64,000 bases of DNA from the NCBI RefSeq assembly GCF_000003815.2, contig NC_049987.1, positions 12,360,778 through 12,424,777 of the forward strand. Direction: 5' to 3'. The position numbers and the translations under genes are program-made. Source of the stretch: Branchiostoma floridae (lineage: Eukaryota > Chordata > Leptocardii > Amphioxiformes > Branchiostomatidae). This document shows positions 37,801 to 47,700 of this stretch, one piece after another. The number at the start of each line of letters is the position of its first letter. Within the stretch, counting starts at the first letter, position 1. The notes below the pieces were generated by a model. That model had not been told where the DNA came from and did not search any database. It was given only the letters and a program-made list of their open reading frames with translations.

Positions 37801-38848
37801 TGGCAAACAAACCTATTCCTCTAAACTTGATACACAAATGTAAGTATGGATTCATGTCTATACGAGAACACAATACAAAATGTAGTAATGTACTGTTGTG
37901 ATCTCATACAGTCAGATATGAACCAGTCTGTAAATGACATTACAAATAATTGCGAGTATGAAACCATCTGTATCTTTGTTTGTTCCCAACTTCTCACACA
38001 GGTCAAGGGAGAAGTGGAACAACAGGCCGGTGTGACCTTTGACATCTTCCGGGCAACCACCTTCAGCTCACAAGTGGTGGCAGGGACCAACTACTTCATC
38101 AAGGTAATGGTCTGTTAGTCTCTACCAGACTGACTATGCTGGCTAATATAGGGAGAATAATGCGCCAGGGGAGTTTTGCTACCAGAGGAGTTGGTCGGCC
38201 TTGCAGCCAGTCTGTGGAGGGGAAACATGAACCTAAGTGTGGACTGACTCTGCTGGCCAATTTCCTGATTTTTGTCAAAGTCTACGATCCCTGCACCTCC
38301 GTAGGAAGGCCTGGTGGAGGCTAATGGTATGTTAGCAATTGCAGCAATGGAGAACAGGCAGTTTGTGTCCTCAGGCTGAAAATTAGCCAACTGTATTTTG
38401 TTTATATTGCATATATCCATTAAGTTGCCACAGAATATGGCATAACACAGCAGGTTTGTATTGAACAGTACAAGCTGGACATTCAGATAGATTTACTTGA
38501 TCTACAAACACTGGGAAGGTCCCCTACTCGGTAAATGTGGTGGGTTCTTTTGTGTGCTTGAGGTGTGGCTTTCCTCAAACATGGGTGGCATTGGGTGCTC
38601 CAAGTCCTATCCAAGGGACGTTATGACACTGGTTGGTTGATAAATGAATTGGTTGTTTTGTTTTGTTTACATTAAGGAAAGAAAGAGACACCAACTTTGA
38701 ATGTGCTGTTGTTTTACAGGTGGATGTAGGTGGTGAGAAGTTCGTGCACCTGAAGGTGTTCAAGGCCCTGCCACATGCTGGCTCTGGTCTTAAGGTCAGT
38801 GGCCTACAGCAGGACAAGGGAAAGGAAGACCCCATAGGCTACTTTTAG
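34853..38848 (+). CDS. CSTB: Cystatin B / stefin, cytosolic cysteine protease inhibitor, 99 aa, 3 exons
   Basis: Exons 34853-34921, 38002-38103 and 38720-38848 (stop TAG) join in phase 0 at both junctions with consensus splice sites (CAG|GTAAAG, ACACAG|GTC, AAG|GTAATG, TACAG|GTG). The 99-residue product matches stefins along its whole length (human CSTB is 98 aa). It has an N-terminal Gly region (MPLCGGANEPEAA), EEVQAICDQVKGEVEQQAG, the papain-binding first loop QVVAG (47-51) within SSQVVAGTNYFIK, the second hairpin LPH, and a C-terminal GYF. There is no signal peptide, as expected for a type 1 cystatin acting in cytosol or nucleus against cathepsins B, H and L. Intron 1 contains a dead LINE (36222-37470) and MITEs; intron 2 contains a MITE at 38116-38323. 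Splice structure is inferred, but domain continuity makes it strong. Confidence 0.95.
35555..35627. mobile_element. 73-bp MITE (TAGCCTGGATACCAGAC ends)
   Basis: The left end TAGCCTGGATACCAGAC is the complement of the right end GTCTGGTATCCAGGCTA. The flanks TCCCTACTG and CCCCTACTG agree in 8 of 9 bases, an old 9-bp target duplication. It lies in intron 1 of the stefin gene. Confidence 0.9.
35897..35990. mobile_element. Truncated MITE related to 32472-32649
   Basis: It starts TAATCTCCAAGCAGATGTTG and continues with GGATAAGATAGTATTAAAGC, as in the left half of the complete copy at 32472. No right terminus follows. Confidence 0.65.
36018..36110 (-). mobile_element. Probable LINE 3' tail
   Basis: ATGAATGAATGAATGTTTATTG on the plus strand is a reversed AATAAA(C) plus (ATTC)n tail, typical of CR1/L2-like LINE 3' ends. 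No coding remnant was recognised upstream of it. Confidence 0.4.
36222..37470 (+). mobile_element. Broken CR1-like LINE: reverse transcriptase remnant with microsatellite 3' tail
   Basis: Three overlapping frames encode one ORF2 interrupted by frameshifts near 36465 and 36790. RT blocks are in order: AILDFTKAFDKVPHSRLITK, then VRKG, then LFADDCLLY (the catalytic Y/FxDD box as FADD), then SLVRPNLEYAATVWDPYTK and a C-terminal part to the stop at 37373. The 5' half (endonuclease) is missing. The 3' end, CGAAGCTGGTGTGTTACGCC to the (ATACAG)n tract at about 37440-37470, recurs at 58163-58215, which defines the family's terminus. It is inactive and sits in intron 1 of the stefin gene. Confidence 0.92.
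38116..38323. mobile_element. 208-bp MITE (TAGTCTC/TAGCCTCC ends), 9-bp target duplication
   Basis: The left end is TAGTCTCTACCAGAC; the right end reads inward as TAGCCTCCACCAGGC. The flanks ATGGTCTGT and ATGGTATGT (38107-38115 and 38324-38332) match in 8 of 9 bases. It lies in intron 2 of the stefin gene, starting 12 bp after the exon 2 splice donor. Confidence 0.75.
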
Positions 38849-39422
38849 GTGCACCTGATGATTCCTTCTACCATGAAAGAGGACAAGGAAATCATGGAAA
38901 AGCATGATAGATAGATAAATAGATCTGTTGGCTTGATTAGTTTGGTCCAATGTGCAGAAAATTAATTCAATTAATCAATTCAGTGGCATATTGTTACAGT
39001 ACTGCTTGTCTTCCCTGTTAGTTGTTAACTAGACTACTAGTATTAGATGTTTCCTCCAGAAACATAAGATTTTTATGGCTAAGTGACATAAGGTTTTAAG
39101 ATTTTCACAGACCAAATTTAAGTCACTATATAGTTATATAGCAAAAAAGGAAAGGAATATCTTATGAAAACTGGCCTCAAATGCCTGAAAGAAAACAACT
39201 CAGGATCCCATTTGTAGTGTGCACCTAACAGTACTGTGACAGTTTAAGAATGTGGTTACATCCATGCTGTTGTGAAGATGAGATACAGCAATATAGTCAA
39301 GAAACTGACAAACATATCTCGATGCCACCTTCTTGCCTTAACCAATGTCATTCAGTAAGACTGAAGAACCATGTCCATCATGGATCCAGTTTAAGAAGAG
39401 GTCTCTACATGGGGCAGAGTGC
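38849..39422. other. 3' flank of the stefin gene, nothing further recognised
   Basis: AT-rich sequence that probably contains the stefin 3' untranslated region. No nearby AATAAA stands out; one occurs much later at about 39826. Confidence 0.4.
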
Positions 39423-39574
39423 TACTCTTCAAGCAGAGGTTGATCGTGACATTTTTCATAGGTTAATGGGAAAAAATTGTGACCTTTTTCTTATGTGCAT
39501 AACTCCACCGAAAAGATGACATATAAGAAAAACGTCACAATTTTCCCCATCAACCTCTGCCTTCCTGGAGAGTA
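39423..39574. mobile_element. 152-bp MITE (TACTCTTCAAGCAGAGGTTG ends), 9-bp target duplication
   Basis: The ends are TACTCTTCAAGCAGAGGTTG and CAACCTCTGCCTTCCTGGAGAGTA read as inverted repeats with a small indel. The inner arms are also complementary (AAATTGTGACCTTTTTCTTATG against CATATAAGAAAAACGTCACAATTTT). The flanks GCAGAGTGC and GCAAAGTGC match 8 of 9. It is the same family as 19521 and 52946. Confidence 0.85.
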
Positions 39575-40818
39575 GCAAAGTGCCACTAACCAAACAATGA
39601 TACGTTTACATAGTGAAGTATATAAAAGCTAATATATTTGTAGAACATCTTGTTACACCAAATATGGAGCTGACAGACTGTTAACCTTCTCCCCAATGCT
39701 ACCCACACATTATTGAAAGTGTTGATAACCAAATTATTGACTGTATGTTGTCACTGGAGTCTGTTTTCAAATATCATACATTGTTGTCACATTGTAATCA
39801 AAGCACTGTTGACTGATTGACAAAATAAATCCCCCAAATATGATTATTCTTACTGTAAAGGACTTACACTAAAATTTGGTATCTGTCATAAAAAATTATA
39901 TTGATAAAGTTAATGTTGAAGAAATGTCTGTAACATGAAACTTGGTCTTGTGGAAAGTATCAGTGTCTGGTCATAAGGATGTGTTGCATTTTACTCACAG
40001 AGAAAAATGATGATATTGTCATTTATAGAGATATTTGAGTCCTTATTAAGGAATGGCTGTTTACTGTGCCACAACAATGATATACTGATGAGATGTGGGG
40101 AGGTGTTAGAAGCATTCCATTTGTATTGAAATGAGCAAGGTTGGTAGCATTAAAAAGTTGGCTTGTATCTCTGTCTGAATCTTGAGTGTAGCATGTATAC
40201 ATGAACACATACAGAGAGAGAGGGAGAGAGACTTACATTGGTATGCAGGCTCACAGAATGCGTTGACTCGTAGAAAACACCTGGAGACTTATAGACTAAA
40301 ATTGCACACAAACATATGCTGTCACACACACAGCAGTAGAATGCACTAACAGAATGCAGGCACGTCCGGTATTGAATTGGTTTATTGAATTTATTGTTTA
40401 TCATAGGTTCTTTTGAACAGTTACTATGACTACCACTACAACACGTCGTGACATAATCTTAATTCCCAACCACATAATAACCACTGCTGCTTATCCCCAA
40501 CTAATTCACAACCTACCCATGACAGACTCGCCCCAGATCCTCCGACAAATCTTTGCCGACTCATTCTCAACCAAGTTGACTACTTGGACGTGAGAAGACT
40601 CCCCAATAAAAACACAACAAAAAACACACAAGAACCATAAAAGTCGTACAGAAACTAACTGTGATCCCAATCTGGTATTTGCTGACGGTTACAACATAAA
40701 AGTATGGATAATTTGGGTTAAAAGCGAAAATAACACATATCAAAGAATCGCTGTTTTTGCCTATTTTTATTCGTAAGTGGGTTGGGAATCAGAAGGGACC
40801 CGGCAGTCTGCGGCTAGG
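39575..40818. other. Intergenic stretch, no gene recognised
   Basis: AT-rich, with a short GA tract near 40215-40231. A modestly open frame near 40430-40590 shows no domain and no splice context I trust. Confidence 0.4.
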
Positions 40819-41316
40819 ATGGTTATAGGTAGGCTACAAAGCATCGCCGGGGCTCGGTCGGGAGTTAGATGGCCAGAAAACGGTTCCGACATGGTTAGGA
40901 CATGTTTGGGACGGTTGGCACTAAAAGATAGGCGTGACCTAAAACTTCTCAGACTGCTGGGCCGGGCCACGACCTTCAACCAACCACGGTTTGCTAGTGG
41001 TCTGAGACCATGTGTGACAGGACTTATTAGCGGAGCGATTGAGGTAAGAAACACGATTTCCTTCTTAATACATCGACACGAAGCATGACTCATTTGCGCC
41101 ACATCAACCCACAGCGGTTTTGAAAACTTTGACGCGTTTAGATAATTCATACCTATGTCCAAACTGCCATCTGACGATAACATGTTTGACCATCCCTGGC
41201 ACTTAACTATTGTGCCCCTTATGCCACAGGTGGAGCATATTTCACAGGTTCTTATGTGTGACTTCACCGAGAAGTTCACGTATGGCGATTCTTGGCATCA
41301 CTGCTACATGTTGTGA
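40819..41316 (+). CDS. Hypothetical two-exon gene, about 103 aa, unknown function
   Basis: The ATG at 40819 begins an open exon to 41043 ending ATTGAG|GTAAGA. A matching acceptor (TATGCCACAG at 41229) opens an exon that stays in frame to TGA at 41314-41316. Predicted product: a basic N-terminal part (MVIGRLQSIAGARSG, then MVRTCLGRLALKDRRDLKLL, RLLGRATTFNQPRFASG) followed by VEHISQVLMCDFTEKF and a C-terminus DSWHHCYML. Arg and Leu enrichment without acidic residues near the start could suit a mitochondrial presequence, but no family was recognised. Alternatively exon 1 splices in phase 0 to the Kelch-like exon at 44702, or the open frame is chance: the opposite strand is also open. Confidence 0.3.
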
Positions 41317-41988
41317 CATTGAAAGTGTGCTTCTTTTTCTATCTTCTGCCTACTAACACCGTGTTTTATTACTGTCATTGCTGACATAAGTGGTGTGCTA
41401 TACTTATTTGCTCTATCTTTAAATTATAACTTTACTGATGCACAATTGACGCAAAGTTACGTCACGAATATGCGGTGTATGATTCAAAAGCGAATCCTAT
41501 CTGTTCATTGCAGAACTACACAATAGTTGTCAATCTCTGAAGCCGTAGTGAAGGGCCATCATCCAAATTCAATCCAACGCTGCTATTATATCTCAAGCTA
41601 GTGGATACGTGATGACCGACGTGAACTCTAGCCGACATCTGATGCTGATTTGCTGGAAATTTGCCATCTTTGGTGTTATCGACGTCATGGAACCGTCCCG
41701 AAAGTCCCGAAGGCCGGGCCATCCGAAATAAAATAATACTGCACAAAACTATGTAACGTTAGCCAAATACTGCATTTATAATACAATGCAGTGATGTGCA
41801 ACATTGTAATATTTACCCCAAAAAAAGCAATGGCTTGCCATCTAACAGAGAGAGAAAATACTAAAAAAGTAATTGCATAAAGATCTAGCATCATCCAACC
41901 TCTATCAAGACCATCAACTAGTACATGACAGGGTCTCGGGATCCAAAAGTTCTCATCAAAAGCCCTAAAAACAACGAAAGCGAACACT

Positions 41989-43272
41989 TAGCCTCCATAG
42001 CAGGCTCTCTGGGCATTTTTCGTCTCTTTTTTGGCTCATAATACACTTTGCTGGCCATTTCTTTTTTTGTACTGGGTCGCTTGTACTGCATCATCGTTCG
42101 GCTGCAGCGCAGGCGACTGCAAGCCTGGGGGTGATCTGGCCGTGATGGTCTCCCATTAGCCGTTGGACGTACTGTAGATAAGAAGTAGGTTGGCGTCCCC
42201 GTCTACGTCTGCCACGCTCCTCCACAGCGTCCTATTAAATCGTGTTATTCCACTGAATATGCGTGTGAGTCTTTTTGCAATACATTATACGGCCGCATGG
42301 TGGCCACTGGCATCTGGGATTCTTCTCAAAGACAGTCCTGGGACAGAGAACGCATTCCTGGGGCGAATCATGCCGTGCAAAACTCCCTTCCGTGACATAA
42401 CTCCCTCTCGGCAATGTAGAGGGATAATCTTAACGCCCTTACAGCGCCACCAAATCAGGTACATTCTAAAACTCCCTTTGTTATAACGTGCCATTATTGT
42501 GGTGCCCTAAATAGTAAACTTGCGACCAGTTTTGGACCCGGTAACTGTAAAAATACTCAGGCTGTAGAAACGCACGTAGTGGCGTGCGCTCACAACTTAC
42601 GATTTTCTAAGGCATTGAGACAAACACAAAACAAAACAAAACGACAGCTGTGAATTCCATAGAGTTTATTCAATTCAGCTTGAGGTGGATTGTGAATAAG
42701 CCCACGATCTCAAACCTATGGCTTCTTCACGGCGCTGGGTACGAGCGTGTACGTCTGCCATGAGGAGGGACGTAAACAGTGCATACAGACTGACAGGCTC
42801 ATCCTCAGGCATGCGCAGAACGTGTCCGAGAAAGTTCAGCGTCTTCAGCTGCCTCAGGCGCACGAGTTGTATCAGCGGCTTTATTTTGGTCATATCGTAG
42901 ATTGTGCTGTTAGGTACTCTATCGATCCTTTTGATGCTCAACATGATACGATAGCATGAGGTGGCGAAGGAGTTGATCTTGTTCTCCATGTCCTGTGTGA
43001 TCACCCACGACTCACACCTCCACAACTAAAAAATGGTGCCGCCGTCTCTGGGTAAGCACAGTTACACATGTAGCCATAAAGAGCTTTACTTTGGTTGCTA
43101 TTGGAAGGAGATCGCTCCTCCAAAGGTGTTCTAGCTTCCAGAAGACGACCCAAGCTAGAGCTCTGCGTTTCTTGAGGTCTGCGCTACTTGAAGCCATCAT
43201 GGAGCCAAGATACTTAAATTCAAAGTGTATTAAGAGCCAAAAAAAGACGACAAGAGCCTGCTATGGAGGCTA
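41989..43272. mobile_element. 1.28-kb element with ~52-62-bp TIRs and 8-bp target duplication, containing LINE sequence
   Basis: The left TIR (41989-42050) starts TAGCCTCCATAGCAGGCTCT and ends AATACACTTTG. The right TIR (43221-43272) is its inverted copy apart from a 10-nt indel. CGAACACT flanks both ends exactly (41981-41988 and 43273-43280). The right part of the interior is a LINE remnant (42675-43225) that abuts the right TIR. No transposase was seen. Eight-bp duplications are typical of hAT elements, although the TIR sequence is not a canonical hAT end. Confidence 0.85.
42675..43225 (-). pseudogene. LINE ORF2 C-terminal remnant with frameshift, inside the 41989-43272 element
   Basis: The minus strand reads FKYLGSMMASSSADLKKRRA, then AWVVFWKLEHLWRSDLLPIA, then, after a frameshift near 43015-43025, CESWVITQDMENKINSFATS, CYRIMLSIKRIDRVPNSTIY and FLGHVLRMPEDEP. 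These are standard C-terminal blocks of an endonuclease/reverse-transcriptase LINE common in invertebrates. It is truncated on the 5' side exactly at the right TIR of the enclosing element. Confidence 0.85.
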
Positions 43273-43279
43273 CGAACAC

Positions 43280-43439
43280 TAGCCCCCTTTGTAGATGACT
43301 TCTAAGCACTGACTCGTGGCGATGCTGTATTCCGCGCGGCTAGAAAACTCCCCCTCAAGTCTTTAATAGTTGAAAATTGCGACTCAGCGCTTCCCCGCAA
43401 AATAAAACCAGTACTGCTAGAAGTCTGCGAAGGAGGCTA
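43280..43439. mobile_element. Probable 160-bp MITE (TAGCCCCCTTTG... ends)
   Basis: TAGCCCCCTTTGTAGA on the left is imperfectly complementary to TCTGCGAAGGAGGCTA on the right. The ends resemble the copy at 47148-47317. It begins on the last base of the preceding element's target duplication. No clear duplication of its own was found. Confidence 0.55.
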
Positions 43440-44390
43440 GCACCCGCTGATATTTCCAGTCTACAAACCAGCGGACTTATTTCTGCGCGCCCGCTGCGAG
43501 GTGTCGTATAACACAAGGTCACTCACTCAAGACCGATTTGTCGGCTGCGCCATTTTGGGCTGCCTCGACTCTGGGTTGGAAAATGAGGCCACAATTATAA
43601 AGGTAAGTAGTGCAGGGGCTTGAGCAACTTTTCACCATGTTCTTAAGATGTACGAGTCGACTGTAGATCGTCCGGTCTGGACCGAAAGTCATCCTATGAC
43701 GCACTGCGAGCCTTTATATAGGAAATAGGCAGTGACAGTTGAGATGTCGTGTTTGCGATGCGGTTCTGTTTGCGGTTGCAGTGGGTCGTGGCAGTTGTTT
43801 TTAGCGCCACATCATAAGTGAACAGAGTAACTGAAAGCACAAATCGAACACCGTTTCATAGACTGCAGGGTACTTGTACATTAATGACATAACAGTTACA
43901 TTTACATGTATATACTCGACGTCTTTTGTTGTTGTTTTCACCCATCGCAAATCATTGTGTTGTGACTCGACAGTGAACGTGTTCAGTGACAACAGTGTAT
44001 GTTGGGAGCTTGAGATATAATCATTGTGCAAAGATGGACATGTTTTCTTTGAAAAGTGGCCGTTACGATGTTTATCACTATCACAGGCACTCAGGACCGT
44101 AATAGATTTTTACTTCTTTGACCTAGATTTAACATCATGACCTTTGACCTACTACCAGAGCCCCTAACTTTGTGAGCGATACCAGCAATGATTCATAACA
44201 AGTTTTTCTGTAGCGACTTTGTTTGTCGAGCGCAAGAAAAGTATTCCGCTCATTCTCACAAAATCGTAAATAATAGGAACACGAAAAGAAATGAGTGTGT
44301 TGTAACAGAAATCACGACCCCCAAAATATGTTTCTGAAGCTTATGTTTGGTGAATCGGTTTTTCTAACAGGGAAAACATCAACTTTTTAA
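43440..44390. other. Intergenic stretch upstream of the Kelch-like cluster
   Basis: No coding exon was recognised. It may contain the untranslated first exon or promoter of the first Kelch-like gene, whose coding exon starts just after a splice acceptor at 44701. Confidence 0.4.
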
Positions 44391-44394
44391 ACAG

Positions 44395-44470
44395 TAATAA
44401 TCTTTATTGCAAGTTCATGCCCGAGGGCTAATTGTAAACAAAGTAAAACAGTGGTATACATACGCGTAAT
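44395..44470 (-). mobile_element. Possible LINE 3' tail
   Basis: AATAATCTTTATTGCAAG on the plus strand is a reversed GCAATAAAGATT tail like the one ending the LINE at 3124. No coding remnant is attached. Confidence 0.35.
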
Positions 44471-44704
44471 TGTATACAAAAAAGACAAATGAGATTTATA
44501 GATAAATCAAACGGGAAATAACGTCGAATCTAAATCTATTTCTACTTAAGCTATTTATTTGAAGGGTTTGACTTCTTTTCCGCATGCAGTGGGAGATGAA
44601 TTGTCCAACATTTTCATATACTGTATAAAGAGATTGGACGACTTTAAGCAAGAAGATAATATTCCTTCCTTCACTCATTCATTTATCTTGTTGTGTTTCA
44701 GACC

Positions 44705-47700
44705 ATGGCGGCGTGGTACAAACTGAAAGATGACGATGACGCACAGCTGGAGGGGCGTACGTACACGTCACCCGCTCAGAACGTCACCCTGGTGTCAGGG
44801 CTCTGTCGTCTGCGGGACGAGGAACTCCTGTGCGACGTCACGTTGGTAGCCGGAAGGGTCTCCTACCGAGTTCATCGCGCCGTCCTGGCCGCGTCTAGTG
44901 ACTACTTCCGGATCATGTTCACCAGCGGGATGAAGGAAAGTTCAGAAGATACCATTACTCTAGAGGGGGTTTCACCAGATGGGTTGAGAAGAGTGATTGA
45001 CTTCATGTACACAACCACCATCACCCTTACCGAGAACACCATTGTTGCTACACTGGACACAGCCAATCAGCTCCAGATCCAGCCGGTCCTCGAGCTCTGT
45101 GGGGAGTACATCCTCGAACAGATGGATGAAGAAAATTGCTTCGACATTCTGCGAGTTGCGAACCTGTACGGGTTGAACACGGTGGAGAAATTCGTTGGAA
45201 AGTTCGTGTTAGAAAAGATGTCGGAGACGACTGAATTCTTGGACATGAGCGAAGAGAGCCTGACAGCCGCGCTGACCAATGACAGGCTAGATCTGAAGGA
45301 AATCCAACTCTTCGAACTGGTGGTCAAATGGCTGAAGCACAAGTATGAAGCCCGGAAGAAATACGTCGCGAAACTCATGCGTAAAATCAGGTTTCCTCTA
45401 ATGACAGAATCTGATCTTGTTCGTAAGGTAATTACAAGAATCTCTCTTCTTTGAACTGATCTCTTTTCTCCATGTCTTATTTGTAAGACCTTGTAAATTT
45501 GTCCCGAACTTAATCCACTATGAGATCCGCTATGACAACGTTTGATGCTTTTAAAATGCAGAATTCCGATTTCCCTCCCAAGGTGAAGTACTCCGAGATA
45601 ATGTGGGACAGCCCTGAGTGTAAGGAGATGGTGAAGGAAGCGGCGGACTACCATGCCTACCCGTACCACCAGAACACCATGCAGTCGGAGCGCACTCGGC
45701 TCCGCTACGGGCGCCACGTCGCCTTGGCCGTGGGCGGCAAGATCAAGAGGGAGGGGCCGCTGGAACAATGTGATTCGGTCCTGTGTTACAATAGGTGGGT
45801 AGATGTCACTGAGGGAAGACTACGAATAGCAAAATAAGTTGAAATATAAAATGTATTCAAAATGGAACAGATTGACAGAACAAGGAACAACCCACAACAA
45901 AGGAACATAATGCAAAAAAAAAAATTGGACAAAAATGAATTTGAGTAACAAATGAAAAGAAGTGAAATGTCGACATTTTATTTTTAACGTTTCTACCGTT
46001 TTTAGGGACACCCATTCCTGGGAGGAGCTGACTCGGCTGCCGGCCCGGCTGAAGAACCATTCTATCACGTCTGTAGCGGTCATGGACGGCTTCCTGTACG
46101 TCTGTGGCGGGCAGAACCAATACGGCAACGTGGGGAGACATATCCTGCGGTCTGCATTCAGATATGACCCAAGGTAGTGTTTCTATGGTTTTGTACTTTT
46201 GACTTAGATGTAAAACCGCCTATATATTTAGTAGGTATCTTCGTCAGTGACACCTACTGTATTACCTGTGTGAGTAGAACCGACCATCTCCTAGTCAGTA
46301 GACTATGTGTGTCTCTCGTAGTGTTGCACCCCGTTCCTTTGGTAAAACCTCACCTGCCGACCATTTCCCAGTTAGAATCCAAGTAAAACCAAAGTAATAC
46401 TTAAGGCATGACCTTCTACTGCTCAGGTTCGACGAGTGGCTGCGGCTGGCGAATATGCAGCAGGAGCGGGCGAGTTTCGCCCTGGGCGGGCTGGACGGGA
46501 AGCTGTACGCCGTGGCGGGGATGGACGAGAACGGGAACCTGCGCACTGCCGAGCGGTACGACCCCGTCTCCAACTGCTGGTCTTACGTCACGTCCCTCTC
46601 CACCAACCTGTCACATCACGCAGGCGCGGTGATGGACGGGAAGGTCATGATCACAGGCGGCTTCAATGGCGACGAGATCCACAACCAGCTGCAGTGCTAC
46701 GATCCAAAACATGACAAGTAATTGGATACTGTTATACTTTAATATATATCATACAAGGTTATACAAAATGCACTTGATTATACAGCTACAGTATTATTTG
46801 ACTAGAATCGCTGTATTGTCGTTCCCTGCTGCCCCTACGGCCGGTGAAGCTGTGGGACCGGTGAGAGAGAGAACTGCAGTGCTACGACCCAAAGCACGAG
46901 TACGTGGATATTCTCATACTTATCATACATGGTTATACTTGATTATACAGTATTGTTTGACCAGAATCACTGCATTGTCTTTCCCCGAGGACGCTCTTCT
47001 GATAAACATTTTGTGAGGACCAGGTCCCACCGCTGCCACCATTGTTAGTTATAGCAAGGAACGTCCACTCTGACTCGTGTCTCGGGTGAGACTGAGATAG
47101 GGAACACATACGGTGTTGCCTGACAGGCTTATTTCTACATTCATGACTAGTCTCCTTTGCTGACTTTCGGTGTGAATTTTCGGGGAGCGCTGATTCGGGG
47201 TTTTCAACATGAGCTAAGGTTTTCTATGTCGGGGAAGGAAGTTGGCCGGGAGAAGGAGTTTTAAGCGCTTCCGAAAAAAATTAACACTGCCGCTCTGAAA
47301 GTCTGCGAGGGGGGCTAATTTATGACCGGGTACTCAGGGTTGATACAAATGCGTCAGAAACTATTGCACCTCTATACTCTGCATTGCCTGATCATGAAGT
47401 ATTATTATTTCCTCTTCATTTGATCAATTTCTTTATACTTTTCCTCAGATGGATCCAGAAGTCTTCCATGGTGATCGAGCGGTTCGGCCACACGACCGCG
47501 GCGCTGGGGAACCGGCTGTTCGTAATGGGCGGGTGTAACTGCACTCCTGAGGGGCACATCGTGGACGTGCTGGGTCTGGAGGGGTACAATTTGGACACAG
47601 ACCAGTGGTCCATGGTGGCGCCCATGATCACAGGACAGAGCTACGCAGGTAGAGAATCAGTCAGCACATTTACAGAGAGCCTTCGGTGTGGCTGATCTTA

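Noticed and set aside
40767-41279. A 170-codon minus-strand open frame opposite the hypothetical two-exon gene
   Set aside because: No domain; the plus-strand reading has better splice signals. It does lower confidence in that gene.
45562-45582. Upstream acceptor for Kelch-like gene A exon 2, adding NSDFPPK
   Set aside because: Using the acceptor at 45582 gives a gap-free alignment with genes B and C; the upstream AG adds seven unmatched residues.
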